Below are positions 56,370-64,000 of a stretch of 64,000 nt of DNA, in pieces. Each line of letters begins with the position of its first letter. Within the stretch, counting starts at the first letter, position 1. The DNA comes from JBBITI01 sp963735055 (GTDB lineage: Bacteria > Chloroflexota > Dehalococcoidia > Dehalococcoidales > UBA2162): NCBI GenBank assembly GCA_963735055.1, contig CAVTJN010000003.1:1-64000 (forward strand), read 5' to 3'. The position numbers were made by a program, and so were the translations under genes. Under the pieces are notes generated by a model. The model was not told the origin of the DNA, ran no database searches, and was given only the letters and a program-made list of their open reading frames with translations.

Positions 56370-56840
56370 ATGATGGAGATCATCAGAACTGATGAACGTC
56401 ACGTATCCGACATTGGAGCATTGTGGCTGGAATTCATGCGTTTCCATCAGGAGATTGACCCCATTTTTGCGCCGCGCGACGGCGCGGTGACCGGTTTTGA
56501 AGAGAACGAGGTCCGCCGCCTGATAAGATCAGAAAACGGTCTTGTGCTGGTCGCGCTGGACGAAGGCCGGGTCGTTGGATACGCACTGTCAGAAGTAAGA
56601 GGGCCTAAGGAGGGATACAAGCTCGAGAAGCACGGGGCGATCGACAATGTCGCGGTAATGGCGAGCTATCGTCGCAGGGGAGTGGGCGACAAACTGGTCC
56701 GCGAGATTCTGACATGGTTTCAGTCTCGGGACGTCGACCGTGTTGAGCTTGAGGTTCTGGCGCAGAATCAAGTGGGTTATTCGTTCTGGAGGAGACACGG
56801 GTTCACGGACTACCGGCACCGGCTATTTCGACGGATCTAA
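56370..56840 (+). CDS. GNAT family N-acetyltransferase
   Basis: A 156-residue single-domain acetyltransferase: LVLVALDEGRVVGYALSEVR, motif A VMASYRRRGVGDKLVREILT with the R/Q-x-x-G-x-G core (RRRGVG), and ELEVLAQNQVGYSFWRRHGF as motif B. ATG 56370 follows GGAGAGGAGGAG. Probably cotranscribed with the repeat-protein gene, so the Lys-rich repeats could be its substrate, but this is only inference. Confidence 0.85.
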   Translation: MMEIIRTDERHVSDIGALWLEFMRFHQEIDPIFAPRDGAVTGFEENEVRRLIRSENGLVLVALDEGRVVGYALSEVRGPKEGYKLEKHGAIDNVAVMASYRRRGVGDKLVREILTWFQSRDVDRVELEVLAQNQVGYSFWRRHGFTDYRHRLFRRI

Positions 56841-57002
56841 CGAGGCTGACATTGGGGCAACGGTTTGCCTGCCCCACAAATCCATCGGTCACCCTGGCGA
56901 CAGTGCTATAATGCAGGCGGAATTCATTAACCAGAATCTGAAGGATGGCTGCAGCACTTGCGGGTTGCAGCACCGAATGAGAACCGACGGGAGGCATGGC
57001 AG

Positions 57003-57686
57003 ATGAAGAAATATTTCGCAGAACTCATCGGGACAGCGGCACTGGTGTTGATCGGTTGCGGAAGTGCGGTGATCGCCGGACAGTCCATTGGCTTCGCCGG
57101 TATTTCCTTTGCCTTTGGACTGACCGTGCTGGCAATGGTGTATGCGATCGGCAGCATATCCGGGTGCCATATCAATCCGGCGATTACCATTGCGATGTGG
57201 GTTGCCGGCAAGATCAAGGGAAGGGACGCAATCTATTATGTCATCGCCCAGTGTGCCGGCGGAATCGTGGGGGCCGCCTTGTTGTGGGCGATCGCCAGCG
57301 GGATTCCCGGTTTTTCTCTGGCAGTGACTGGCCTCGGTCAGAATGGCTACGGGATTCATTCACCGGCAGGCTACTCGATGGCAGCGGCCCTAGTCGCCGA
57401 AGTGGTACTGACTGCCTTGTTTCTCTTTGTCATCTTCGGGTCTACCCACAAGGACGCACCCAAAGGATTCGCCGGCTTGTCCATTGGCTTCACGCTGGTG
57501 TTGATCCATCTCGTGGGTATACCGATCACGGGTACGTCAGTGAACCCGGCAAGAAGCCTGGGACCGGCCGTCTTCGTTGGCGGCGACGCGCTTGCCCAAC
57601 TCTGGCTCTTCATAGTTGCCCCGATAGTGGGCGCCATTATCGCCGCCGTGGTCTGGAAATATGTTTTCGAAGAGCGAGTTGCCTAG
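57003..57686 (+). CDS. aqpZ: Aquaporin (MIP family)
   Basis: A 227-residue six-helix channel with both NPA boxes, GCHINPAITIAMWVAG and TSVNPARSLGPAVFVG. The Arg after the second NPA (NPARS) and small residues near it suggest an orthodox water channel rather than a glycerol facilitator. It starts at ATG 57003, MKKYFAELIGTAALVLIGCG. A TATAAT-like hexamer lies at 56907-56912. Monocistronic. Confidence 0.92.
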   Translation: MKKYFAELIGTAALVLIGCGSAVIAGQSIGFAGISFAFGLTVLAMVYAIGSISGCHINPAITIAMWVAGKIKGRDAIYYVIAQCAGGIVGAALLWAIASGIPGFSLAVTGLGQNGYGIHSPAGYSMAAALVAEVVLTALFLFVIFGSTHKDAPKGFAGLSIGFTLVLIHLVGIPITGTSVNPARSLGPAVFVGGDALAQLWLFIVAPIVGAIIAAVVWKYVFEERVA

Positions 57687-57734
57687 AACCGGTGGTCCCT
57701 GCGGGTCCCGGCGTAACGCGGCCATCCCCGGTTC

Positions 57735-60203
57735 CTACCAGGCTTCCCTTAGTTCTCCGCGTGCGCTTCGCCAGTAAGGCAACCAACCCAAAGCCAGTAG
57801 TTGAACCGATATGTCGGTCCGGGTCGGCCGTATTATGACCCGGTCCAGAGGTTCGGTCAACGGATCCATTTTGGCGGCCAGCGCCGCGGTATCGGCGCGA
57901 AAGTCCGCCTCAAGTTGGTGTAGTCTCTGTTGGGCAGCGGCCACGGTGTCCTGGGCGCGTCCCACGTCCCGGGATTCTTTCATGGAGCGGTTCACCCGGC
58001 TCACAGTGGATCGGGCCCTGCCGAGCGATCCGGTTCCCACTCTCCGCCCCAGGAACCCACCCAGAATCGTGGTCCCAAATGACAGCGCCGTATCCATTTT
58101 CTGCTGGCGAGCCTGTTCTTGTTCACGCTCAACGGCTGCCTGAGCCCGCCGTACTTGTTCCTGAAGGGCAGCGAACCTGGGGGAGTACTTCTGCCTCAAT
58201 TTGTCGGTGGCTTCGTCGCGCTGTTCCCGGGCTTTCTGCAACAACCGGACCCGGAAATCGCGTTCCGACTCGTTAACCCGGGAGTAGTCCTTCAGACCGG
58301 GACTCTTCCACAAGTCCACCTGCTGAGTGCGGGAGAGCCAGCCAGTGAATTCCTTACTCCAGAAGGCGTAGCTGCCGGCTTTCATGGCGATCGCGGGCAA
58401 CTCACCAAACAGCCCCGGCTCCGCGGGCGACGGTTCCAGATCCTTTGTCTTCAAGTAGATCTCCGCCGCACTGTCCCATTCCAGAGAGACCGGACCTTCG
58501 GCCACCGGTGCCCGGTAGAGTACGTACTTGACGAGATTGACGCCCGTCTTCGCATCGTTGAAATGTATCTCGGCAGCTCCGAGTATTGCCGGTTGGTAGA
58601 AGAGGCTATAGTCCGCCGGCCGAACACTGCGCACGGGCGCAAAATACTGCGGGACCCTGGGGGGCAGGACCGGGCGCGTGGCCGGTGATGTGTTGAAACC
58701 GCGGGTTTCCTCGGGCACCACCGGACGCGGTTCAACCTTGGCGCTTACTGAAGCTGGGACGGCGACGGCCGGAGGACTCGCTGTCTTGCTCTTGACCGGA
58801 TCCATGAGCAGCTTTATCTGGCTCCGGGTGAGCGGTCCGCGGAGGTAGGACATGGCCCAACGCGTTTCGAACACCAGCGGGGCATCATCATGGACGTTGT
58901 TCATGAGAAAGATGCGGTTGCCCAACCCCGCCAGAGTCTGTTCCATGGCTTGCCGGTCCCATTTCACACCCGCCGTCGCAGCCACCCCCTCCAGCCCCTC
59001 AAGCACCCGGGCCTTGTCCCTTTCCGTCTGCAGTCTACCCAGAAACCAGGTCCCGGCGTTGGACAGCCCTTTGTAGTCCAGGTCCACCGGATTCTGGGTG
59101 GCCAGCATGATCCCCACTCCGAAAGCCCGGGCCTGCTTCAGCAAGGTCAGCAAGGGTGTCTTGGAGGGAGGGTTGGCCACGGGCGGGAAAAAGCCAAAGA
59201 TCTCATCCATGTAGACAACGGCTCTGAGGCTGGTGGTGCCGGATTGAGTGCGCATCCAGCCCACGATCTGGTTGAGGAGCAGCGAGACAAAGAACATGCG
59301 CTCAGAATCGTTCAGATGGGCAATCGAAAACACCGACACCCGGGGCTTGCCCTGGGACGTACGCAGTATGGAATCGATATCAAGCGGTTCTCCTTCCAGC
59401 CAAGTGCTGAAACCGGGCGCCGCCAGGAGGTTGTTCAACGCCAGGGCCAGCGCGAACCGCTCTTTGGCGGGGTAGAACGAATCCAGGTCCATAACGCCAA
59501 TCGTCTTAACGGGTGGCGCCTGGATTTGCTGGATGAGGGCGGCAATTCCAACATCCTGCCCTTCGTTCCAGGCCCGGGCGAGGAGGGTTGAGATCAGAAT
59601 ATGCTCACGGCTCTTAATAGGGTCGGCGTCAATGCCAATGATCCCGAGAAGGCTGGTGGCGGTGCTGTTGATGAGGTCCCGCAGTAGCTCGTCATCGTCC
59701 ATTATCGCCTGGGGAGGGGCAGCAAAAGATTTTAGAATGGAGACCGGGACCCCGGCAGTGCTACCCGGCGTGTATATCACGAAATCCGCCGCCTGCCGCA
59801 ACCTCTGGATGCGCTCACCACCCTGCCCCCAGGCGGCGAGTCCGTTCTTCCACATCTCGGCCTGTTTGGCGGCATAGTCTTCGTTGGAAAGCCCTTTCTT
59901 GGCGGCGTCCTCAGGGTTAACCCACGGCAGAAAGTCCTCTGCCTTCAGGTCCGGAAAAGTTAACAACAGGTTGGTCAGGTCGCCTTTGGGATCGATAGCG
60001 ATGCACGGAATCCCGTCCATGGCCGCCTCTTCCAACAACGAGATACAGAGACCGGTCTTGCCGCTTCCGGTCATGCCAACGCAAACGGCATGGGTCACCA
60101 GATCCTTGGAATCGTACAGAAAGAGCCCGCCCGGGGATCTCTGTTCTGCCAAGACGTAGGGCCGGCCGAGGTAAAAGACCCCTAATTTCTCGTATTCTTC
60201 CAT
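57735..60203 (-). CDS. HerA/VirB4-like P-loop ATPase
   Basis: An 822-residue protein. Walker A GMTGSGKTGLCISLLEEAAM near residue 43 and Walker B AVVYMDEIFGFFPP near 335, followed by QARAFGVGIMLATQNPVDLD (HerA-type sensor). A long coiled-coil region with Gln/Arg (about 640-790) follows a central proline-rich linker. This architecture appears in 'helicase HerA-like' or DUF87 proteins, commonly tied to DNA translocation, defence or mobile elements. There is no nuclease (NurA) neighbour. The gene ends close to, and converges on, the aquaporin gene. Confidence 0.8.
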   Translation of the reverse strand: MEEYEKLGVFYLGRPYVLAEQRSPGGLFLYDSKDLVTHAVCVGMTGSGKTGLCISLLEEAAMDGIPCIAIDPKGDLTNLLLTFPDLKAEDFLPWVNPEDAAKKGLSNEDYAAKQAEMWKNGLAAWGQGGERIQRLRQAADFVIYTPGSTAGVPVSILKSFAAPPQAIMDDDELLRDLINSTATSLLGIIGIDADPIKSREHILISTLLARAWNEGQDVGIAALIQQIQAPPVKTIGVMDLDSFYPAKERFALALALNNLLAAPGFSTWLEGEPLDIDSILRTSQGKPRVSVFSIAHLNDSERMFFVSLLLNQIVGWMRTQSGTTSLRAVVYMDEIFGFFPPVANPPSKTPLLTLLKQARAFGVGIMLATQNPVDLDYKGLSNAGTWFLGRLQTERDKARVLEGLEGVAATAGVKWDRQAMEQTLAGLGNRIFLMNNVHDDAPLVFETRWAMSYLRGPLTRSQIKLLMDPVKSKTASPPAVAVPASVSAKVEPRPVVPEETRGFNTSPATRPVLPPRVPQYFAPVRSVRPADYSLFYQPAILGAAEIHFNDAKTGVNLVKYVLYRAPVAEGPVSLEWDSAAEIYLKTKDLEPSPAEPGLFGELPAIAMKAGSYAFWSKEFTGWLSRTQQVDLWKSPGLKDYSRVNESERDFRVRLLQKAREQRDEATDKLRQKYSPRFAALQEQVRRAQAAVEREQEQARQQKMDTALSFGTTILGGFLGRRVGTGSLGRARSTVSRVNRSMKESRDVGRAQDTVAAAQQRLHQLEADFRADTAALAAKMDPLTEPLDRVIIRPTRTDISVQLLALGWLPYWRSARGELREAW

Positions 60204-60316
60204 CTCTATTCCTTTGCGCGCCGCTTGGCGGCAGCCGTTAACCGGACCGTCTCCCGGGTTGACTCATTGTACCACCTGCGGTTTGGATTTGGGACTTCTT
60301 CGATTCTGGAGAGGAA

Positions 60317-60344
60317 TTGAAGGGGTTGGCGATAGTGGTATAAT
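60317..60344 (+). promoter_or_regulatory. Sigma-70-type promoter of the DUF1508 gene
   Basis: TTGAAG (60317-60322), 16-base spacer, TATAAT (60339-60344). The start codon lies 33 bases downstream of the -10 box. Confidence 0.6.
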
Positions 60345-60376
60345 GCTTCCAGAAAAATATCAGGGAGGAGTTTAAA

Positions 60377-60556
60377 ATGGCTGCGAAGTTCGAAATGTAC
60401 AAGGATACCAAGGGTGAATTCCGCTGGAGGTTGGTAGCATCTAACGGGCAGACCATCGCCACTTCGGGAGAAGGCTACAAGGCGAAAGAGAGCGCCAAGG
60501 CCGGTATAGAATCTGTCAAGAAGAATGCGCCGACGGCCGAAATCGAGGAAAAATAG
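60377..60556 (+). CDS. DUF1508 (YegP-like) protein
   Basis: A 59-residue protein read from ATG 60377 after GGGAGGAG: KFEMYKDTKGEFRWRLVASN, then GQTIATSGEGYKAKESAKAG. This is a single copy of the YegP/DUF1508 repeat (FRWRL, then GYxxKxxAxxGIxSVKKNAP), a small beta-alpha domain of unknown biochemical function found widely in bacteria. Monocistronic with a clear promoter. The rest of the short region to the next gene is empty. Confidence 0.88.
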   Translation: MAAKFEMYKDTKGEFRWRLVASNGQTIATSGEGYKAKESAKAGIESVKKNAPTAEIEEK

Positions 60557-60645
60557 AAACAGGGAGCCAAGGCAAAAGAACGGAGCCGCCTGAGACACGG
60601 CATATTGGCGGCGTCGCCAACAGAATAAGTGGCTAGGAGGTCGAC

Positions 60646-61113
60646 ATGCTCAAGGATTTCAAGGCATTCATCATGCGCGGCAACGTGGTGGATATGGCAG
60701 TCGGCATCATCATTGGTGCGGCGTTCGGACCCATCGTCGGCTCCTTCGTGAAAGACGTCATCATGCCCCCGATCGGACTGGCTCTGGGTAAGGTGGATTT
60801 CGCCAACCTCCTGATCGTTCTCAAGGAAGGCGCGACCCCCGGGCCGTACGCCTCGCTGGCCGCCGCCCAGGCGGCCGGAGCGGTCTCCATCAACTATGGC
60901 ACCTTCATAAACGCGGTGATCAACTTCATCATCATCGCGGCCGTGGTCTTCTTCTTCATCGTGCGGCCGATCGCCAGGATGAACGCCCGGCAGGCAGCCA
61001 AGGTTGCCGCCCCCGCGGCAGCCCCAACGACCAAAGAATGCTCTTTCTGCTATACGCAAATTCCGGTCAAAGCCACCCGGTGCCCCAATTGCACTTCACC
61101 GCTCACAAAATAG
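60646..61113 (+). CDS. mscL: Large-conductance mechanosensitive channel with zinc ribbon
   Basis: A 155-residue MscL: LKDFKAFIMRGNVVDMAVGI with the hydrophobic gate helix, GAAFGPIVGSFVKDVIMPPI, periplasmic loop, second helix AVINFIIIAAVVFFFIVRPI. It releases solutes at high membrane tension. Unusually, the last ~30 residues are a zinc ribbon (ECSFCYTQIPVKATRCPNC), after an Ala/Pro linker. ATG 60646 follows AGGAGG. Confidence 0.93.
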   Translation: MLKDFKAFIMRGNVVDMAVGIIIGAAFGPIVGSFVKDVIMPPIGLALGKVDFANLLIVLKEGATPGPYASLAAAQAAGAVSINYGTFINAVINFIIIAAVVFFFIVRPIARMNARQAAKVAAPAAAPTTKECSFCYTQIPVKATRCPNCTSPLTK

Positions 61114-61199
61114 AGAATGCCATGCCGGATGAGTGTTCTTATTTGATCGACGCTGACTGAAGACAACAATGACGAACAAGACCATAGGGAGGTAAAGAA

Positions 61200-61448
61200 A
61201 TGGGTTGGTTCTGGCATGTCCTGCTGGGAGTGGTAATTGGCATAATAGCCCGATTGATTCACCCCGGCCGGGAGAACATGGGTTGGATCATGACGCTGCT
61301 GATCGGCATCGTGGGATCGGTGGTGGCGGCGCTGATCGGACAGGCTTCGGGCTGGTACAACGTGCCTTCATGGCTCGGCTTTGGCGTTGCCATAGTGCTG
61401 GCCATCATCCTGGTGGCGATCTACGCCAGACTCAAAGGTAAGAGATAG
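61200..61448 (+). CDS. GlsB/YeaQ/YmgE family membrane protein
   Basis: An 82-residue three-helix protein: WFWHVLLGVVIGIIARLIHP, GWIMTLLIGIVGSVVAALIG, GFGVAIVLAIILVAIYARLK. The GxxxGxIAR helix start is typical of the GlsB/YeaQ family (transglycosylase-associated, stress-linked). It follows mscL by 87 bases with its own GGGAGG site, so they may be co-transcribed under osmotic or envelope stress. Confidence 0.85.
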   Translation: MGWFWHVLLGVVIGIIARLIHPGRENMGWIMTLLIGIVGSVVAALIGQASGWYNVPSWLGFGVAIVLAIILVAIYARLKGKR

Positions 61449-61508
61449 GCGGCAGCGTCAGGTTCTCCGCCGCCGTAGTCTGTCCGACACGGCTCTTAGC
61501 TGATCAAC

Positions 61509-61543
61509 AAAAAGAGAGGGGAGCGGCGCTCCCCTCTCTTTTT
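61509..61543 (+). terminator. Strong intrinsic terminator
   Basis: A 16-bp perfect stem (61509-61524 with 61528-61543), 3-nt loop, ending in Ts; sits between convergent genes. Confidence 0.9.
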
Positions 61544-61615
61544 CTCTTTCAACGGGAACCCCACCTCATCATCTGCCCGCTCCCGGCGAAACAGGTGTTC
61601 ATGCACGCTCCATTG

Positions 61616-62209
61616 TCAGAACAGTAAGGGATAATATGGTCTCAATTGTTCAGGCATCTGCTGGCCAATGTAGCGGTAGACTTCAGCATGTCCCTCGATA
61701 TCGCTGGAGAGACCGTACTTATTCTTTGAATACAGCAGCGTTATCAGCGGATCGGTATTCTTCAGAGCCGAATACAAGGTGGCAAAGGCCGTCTTCTGAG
61801 CAGCATTCAGCAAAGCATAGCTGTTGTGCGCCTGCTCATGGGCAATCACGCCGGGATTCAACCAGGGCGGTTTGACCGCCAGGTGACGCTTTCCGCCGGC
61901 TTCCCAGGTTCCCGCCGGCGTGTCCTGTCTTATCCCCAGGTCAGTGAGGGACGGCGGATAGATGTCGTGCACCTGCAGATCAATTGCCGTCCTCCAGTAG
62001 TCCCAGTGTTGCGCCGGCACCGCCCAGTCCTGTAGCCACTTGGTCATGACAGACGATACGTCCGTATTGGCGAGTGTTGCCGCCGGATTCATCGGTTCCT
62101 CAGGATGGGGCACGGCTATGCGGGTCGATGTGGCCGGCGCCGCTGAAGGACTCGGGGCGGTGGTGGGTTGTGCTTGTTGCAGGATCCTGAACAGTCGGTT
62201 GAAAACCAT
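61616..62209 (-). CDS. Putative zinc-dependent peptidase
   Basis: ATG 62209 after GAGGAGGTGAG gives 197 residues. PGVIAHEQAHNSYALLN has the HExxH zinc motif, and GLSSDIEGHAEVYRYIGQQM about 50 residues later offers the third ligand (Glu/His). The N-terminal 45 residues are Pro/Ala/Thr-rich and low-complexity. No signal peptide. Substrate unknown; no partner gene. Confidence 0.6.
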   Translation of the reverse strand: MVFNRLFRILQQAQPTTAPSPSAAPATSTRIAVPHPEEPMNPAATLANTDVSSVMTKWLQDWAVPAQHWDYWRTAIDLQVHDIYPPSLTDLGIRQDTPAGTWEAGGKRHLAVKPPWLNPGVIAHEQAHNSYALLNAAQKTAFATLYSALKNTDPLITLLYSKNKYGLSSDIEGHAEVYRYIGQQMPEQLRPYYPLLF

Positions 62210-62418
62210 ATTCTCACCTCCTCTATTGATAAGGCGGCCCCACGCTGCCGGTACGGTCTTCGGCAAATCCGTCCAGTGACAGGGTGACTCCCGGGATGAC
62301 TTTGCCCGTATCATGTATTCTATCACCGTTCCCGCTCCCCAGTTGGGACCAACTGCCTTCGCAGGCCACCGGCGTTGTTGCTTTCGCGAGCACGACGCCT
62401 TATCATGGACGCCAGACC

Positions 62419-62961
62419 ATGAGCGAGATCAAGGGCGCCTTCAGTCCCCTTTTCAACGAAATAGGGTTTGAGGCGCGAATCGATTGGCACGTGTCGCGGC
62501 GGGACTTCTCCCAGAATGTCAAAAAGCTGTTTGAAGACCTGCGGCAACATCGTGCCGCGTTTCCCCTGCCGGTGGCGGCGAACACCGGGTCGGCCGCCTG
62601 CCTGCTCGCCGGTATCGACTGCAAAGGCTGCCCCGGCCGTTGCTGCACGCGAAGTCTGAAGCATGTCTCGCTCTTTCCCTCCGAGGCCGCTAAGCTCGGT
62701 ATCAAGGGGACGCCTGACAGCCAGGGGAAGATAGCACTGACCCTGCCCTGCAAATTCTTCAAGAAAGGGCAGTGCTCAGTATACGCCGACCGGCCCGCTC
62801 ACTGCCGTCTCTACCCGGTCCAGGCCGGGGGCAGCGGACAGGGAGCTTCAGGACAGGAAGTCATTGTTGGCCTGGACTCATATTGCCCGGAGGCCTTTCG
62901 CCTCGGCCTGCGGGTCTACATGACGTCGTACGATCTGGCACACGGTCTAAATAATCTATGA
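62419..62961 (+). CDS. YkgJ-family Cys-cluster protein
   Basis: A 180-residue protein with the CxxCxxxCC arrangement GIDCKGCPGRCCTRSLKHVS, and later LPCKFFKKGQCSVYADRPAH then CRLYPVQ. These eight Cys/His are typical of YkgJ (zinc- or iron-chelating) family proteins, whose role is unclear, possibly Fe-S or metal handling. ATG 62419. Followed 19 bases later by the fourth cupin gene, so the two are probably in one transcript. Confidence 0.82.
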   Translation: MSEIKGAFSPLFNEIGFEARIDWHVSRRDFSQNVKKLFEDLRQHRAAFPLPVAANTGSAACLLAGIDCKGCPGRCCTRSLKHVSLFPSEAAKLGIKGTPDSQGKIALTLPCKFFKKGQCSVYADRPAHCRLYPVQAGGSGQGASGQEVIVGLDSYCPEAFRLGLRVYMTSYDLAHGLNNL

Positions 62962-62980
62962 AAGAAGGAGGGATCGCTGC

Positions 62981-63466
62981 ATGGAGACGAAGAAGTACTG
63001 GCGACAGGTCATTCGGGGGCCCTTCTACAAGGATACCGAGCCGGGGATGACGGGCACGTCAATATTTGCCCACCACAATGAGTACAAGAACGGGACCACA
63101 TTAGGCTACCATTGCATCAATACCAACTATGAGGTACCGTCCAGTCATTCCCATGACTTCCACGAATTGCTCTGCTTCATCGGGGGGAACCCGGAAAACA
63201 TCAATGACCTCGGAGCGGAGATCAGCATCTGCCTCGGTGATGAACTCGAGGAACACATCATCACCAGCGCGACGGTCGTCTCCATTCCGCCGGGCCTCAA
63301 GCATTGTCCGCTGAAAGTGCTGAAGATCACCAAACCATTCGTCTTCCTGGAGGTGTCGGCGACCCAGGAGTATGGCCAGGGGGCGCAAATGGCGGATCGA
63401 AATCCTGCCCAGCAAACTCCTCCGGCGCAGCCTCCCGCCAAGCCCAAGAAGCCGGCGGCAGGATAG
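62981..63466 (+). CDS. Cupin domain protein (161 aa), fourth paralogue
   Basis: Same group as the three cupins at 47-54 kb: YHCINTNYEVPSSHSHDFHE (HxHxxxE), NDLGAEISICLGDELEEHII and VSIPPGLKHCPLKVLKI. It differs in a Pro/Ala/Lys C-terminal tail (AQPPAKPKKPAAG). It is separated from the selenoprotein locus by about 9 kb. Downstream, 40 bases away, lies a tiny membrane protein gene on the same strand. Confidence 0.82.
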   Translation: METKKYWRQVIRGPFYKDTEPGMTGTSIFAHHNEYKNGTTLGYHCINTNYEVPSSHSHDFHELLCFIGGNPENINDLGAEISICLGDELEEHIITSATVVSIPPGLKHCPLKVLKITKPFVFLEVSATQEYGQGAQMADRNPAQQTPPAQPPAKPKKPAAG

Positions 63467-63506
63467 GAGAAGCTTCTGACAGAACTGCGAAGACAGGGGG
63501 TGACAG

Positions 63507-63623
63507 ATGAGTGACCTGATGCTCGTGTTCGGCTGGGGATCGCCTATAGGGACGGGCCTGTTCTTGTTGTGTCTGGCCGGGATGATCTACATCCTGTCCC
63601 GCGTGGGCAAGAAGAAGGAATAA
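63507..63623 (+). CDS. Short single-pass membrane protein (38 aa)
   Basis: ATG 63507 after GGGGG: a hydrophobic helix GTGLFLLCLAGMIYILSRV flanked by a short N-terminus and a basic tail VGKKKE. The size and the basic end resemble the small accessory subunits that precede sodium symporters, but no symporter gene follows inside the window. Same strand as the cupin gene, 40 bases behind it. Confidence 0.5.
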   Translation: MSDLMLVFGWGSPIGTGLFLLCLAGMIYILSRVGKKKE

Positions 63624-63645
63624 GGCCGCCCGAACTATCCCGGCT

Positions 63646-63789
63646 TCACCCGGCCGGCTGAACTCGGCGCCCCGCTTCCGTTTTTGGGGCCCCTTTGCGA
63701 TGAACGCGGTATTGCGGCGGCCTGTCCTGACAGAATTCGCAGGACGGGGCGCCGAGGCGCGGGCACACCTCTTTGCCACAGGGTGTCAT
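63646..63789 (-). CDS. Small Cys-rich protein, tentative
   Basis: A 47-residue frame from ATG 63789 with GGGGAG eight bases ahead: MTPCGKEVCPRLGAPSCEFC, then basic residues. The C-x4-C...C-x2-C pattern could bind zinc or iron. Only codon 1, the ribosome site and the Cys spacing support it; it may be chance. Confidence 0.3.
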   Translation of the reverse strand: MTPCGKEVCPRLGAPSCEFCQDRPPQYRVHRKGAPKTEAGRRVQPAG

Positions 63790-64000
63790 GTTTTGTTCTC
63801 CCCTTTTCTCCATTCTTTACCGGCACTCCCTTTCTGGTCGCCAGCCAGCGGCGCCGCCGGCGGTGTGTGGATTGTCGGCCTTCTTATCCCCATAACGTCT
63901 TTCTGAGCCAACTGTCAGGCGGGACCGACAAATCCTTGGAGGCAGGTTCCTCCGGCCGGGCAAAGCGAGTTCACCGATCCTCATTGTAACTGACCAAACG

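Overview
The window looks like a high-GC chromosome segment of an anaerobic bacterium, most likely Chloroflexota and perhaps Dehalococcoidia. This is inferred from gene content: UGSC-type selenoproteins, a YedF-like selenium protein, a double-cubane-cluster reductase with its activator, tungstate/molybdate uptake and an isolated dnaN. There is no rRNA gene and one tRNA gene (CAU anticodon).

Layout: (1) 1-13.5 kb is gene-poor, with small lipoproteins, a multiheme cytochrome, a NUDIX protein, a toroid-like protein, trpS and a GNAT, ending in a tyrosine recombinase beside the tRNA gene, so it is probably integrated DNA. (2) 13.8-22.4 kb: response regulator, MarR plus ABC transporter, MoxR/VWA pair, a first selenoprotein and dnaN. 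(3) 22.9-29.5 kb: a run of frameshifted genes including the YjiL-YedF-DCCP cluster, which is preceded by a leader with a ten-codon peptide and a terminator. (4) 29.7-45.3 kb: MarR/RND pump, a Mo/W-pterin binding protein, WtpABC, lipoproteins with molybdopterin-oxidoreductase-like domains, two homologous leader RNAs, a lipase-like protein and a site-2-protease homologue that has lost its active site. (5) 45.5-54.3 kb: the most striking locus, with two further selenoproteins bracketing a BKACE-family enzyme, an adenylate-forming ligase and a cupin, followed by two more cupins. (6) 54.7-63.8 kb: a protein with ten 29-residue repeats, aquaporin, HerA-like ATPase, MscL, a peptidase, a Cys-cluster protein and a fourth related cupin.

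The central observation is a family of three long (about 583-588 aa) proteins. Each is split by an in-frame UGA and has an immediately downstream hairpin whose loop is AGUU in all three. The N-terminal ~130 residues align without gaps around the UGA to the UGSC selenoprotein family as I remember it. The resolving-cysteine position (Sec+3) is Ala in all three, and the protein is fused to a ~450-residue domain. The cupins, BKACE enzyme and ligase around two of the copies suggest one uncharacterised catabolic or detoxification pathway; its substrate cannot be deduced.

A second general point concerns reading-frame quality. Twelve genes left of about 29.6 kb need one or more frameshifts to restore their family sequence. 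From 29.7 to 63.5 kb no gene does. Either read quality or gene decay differs between the two halves.
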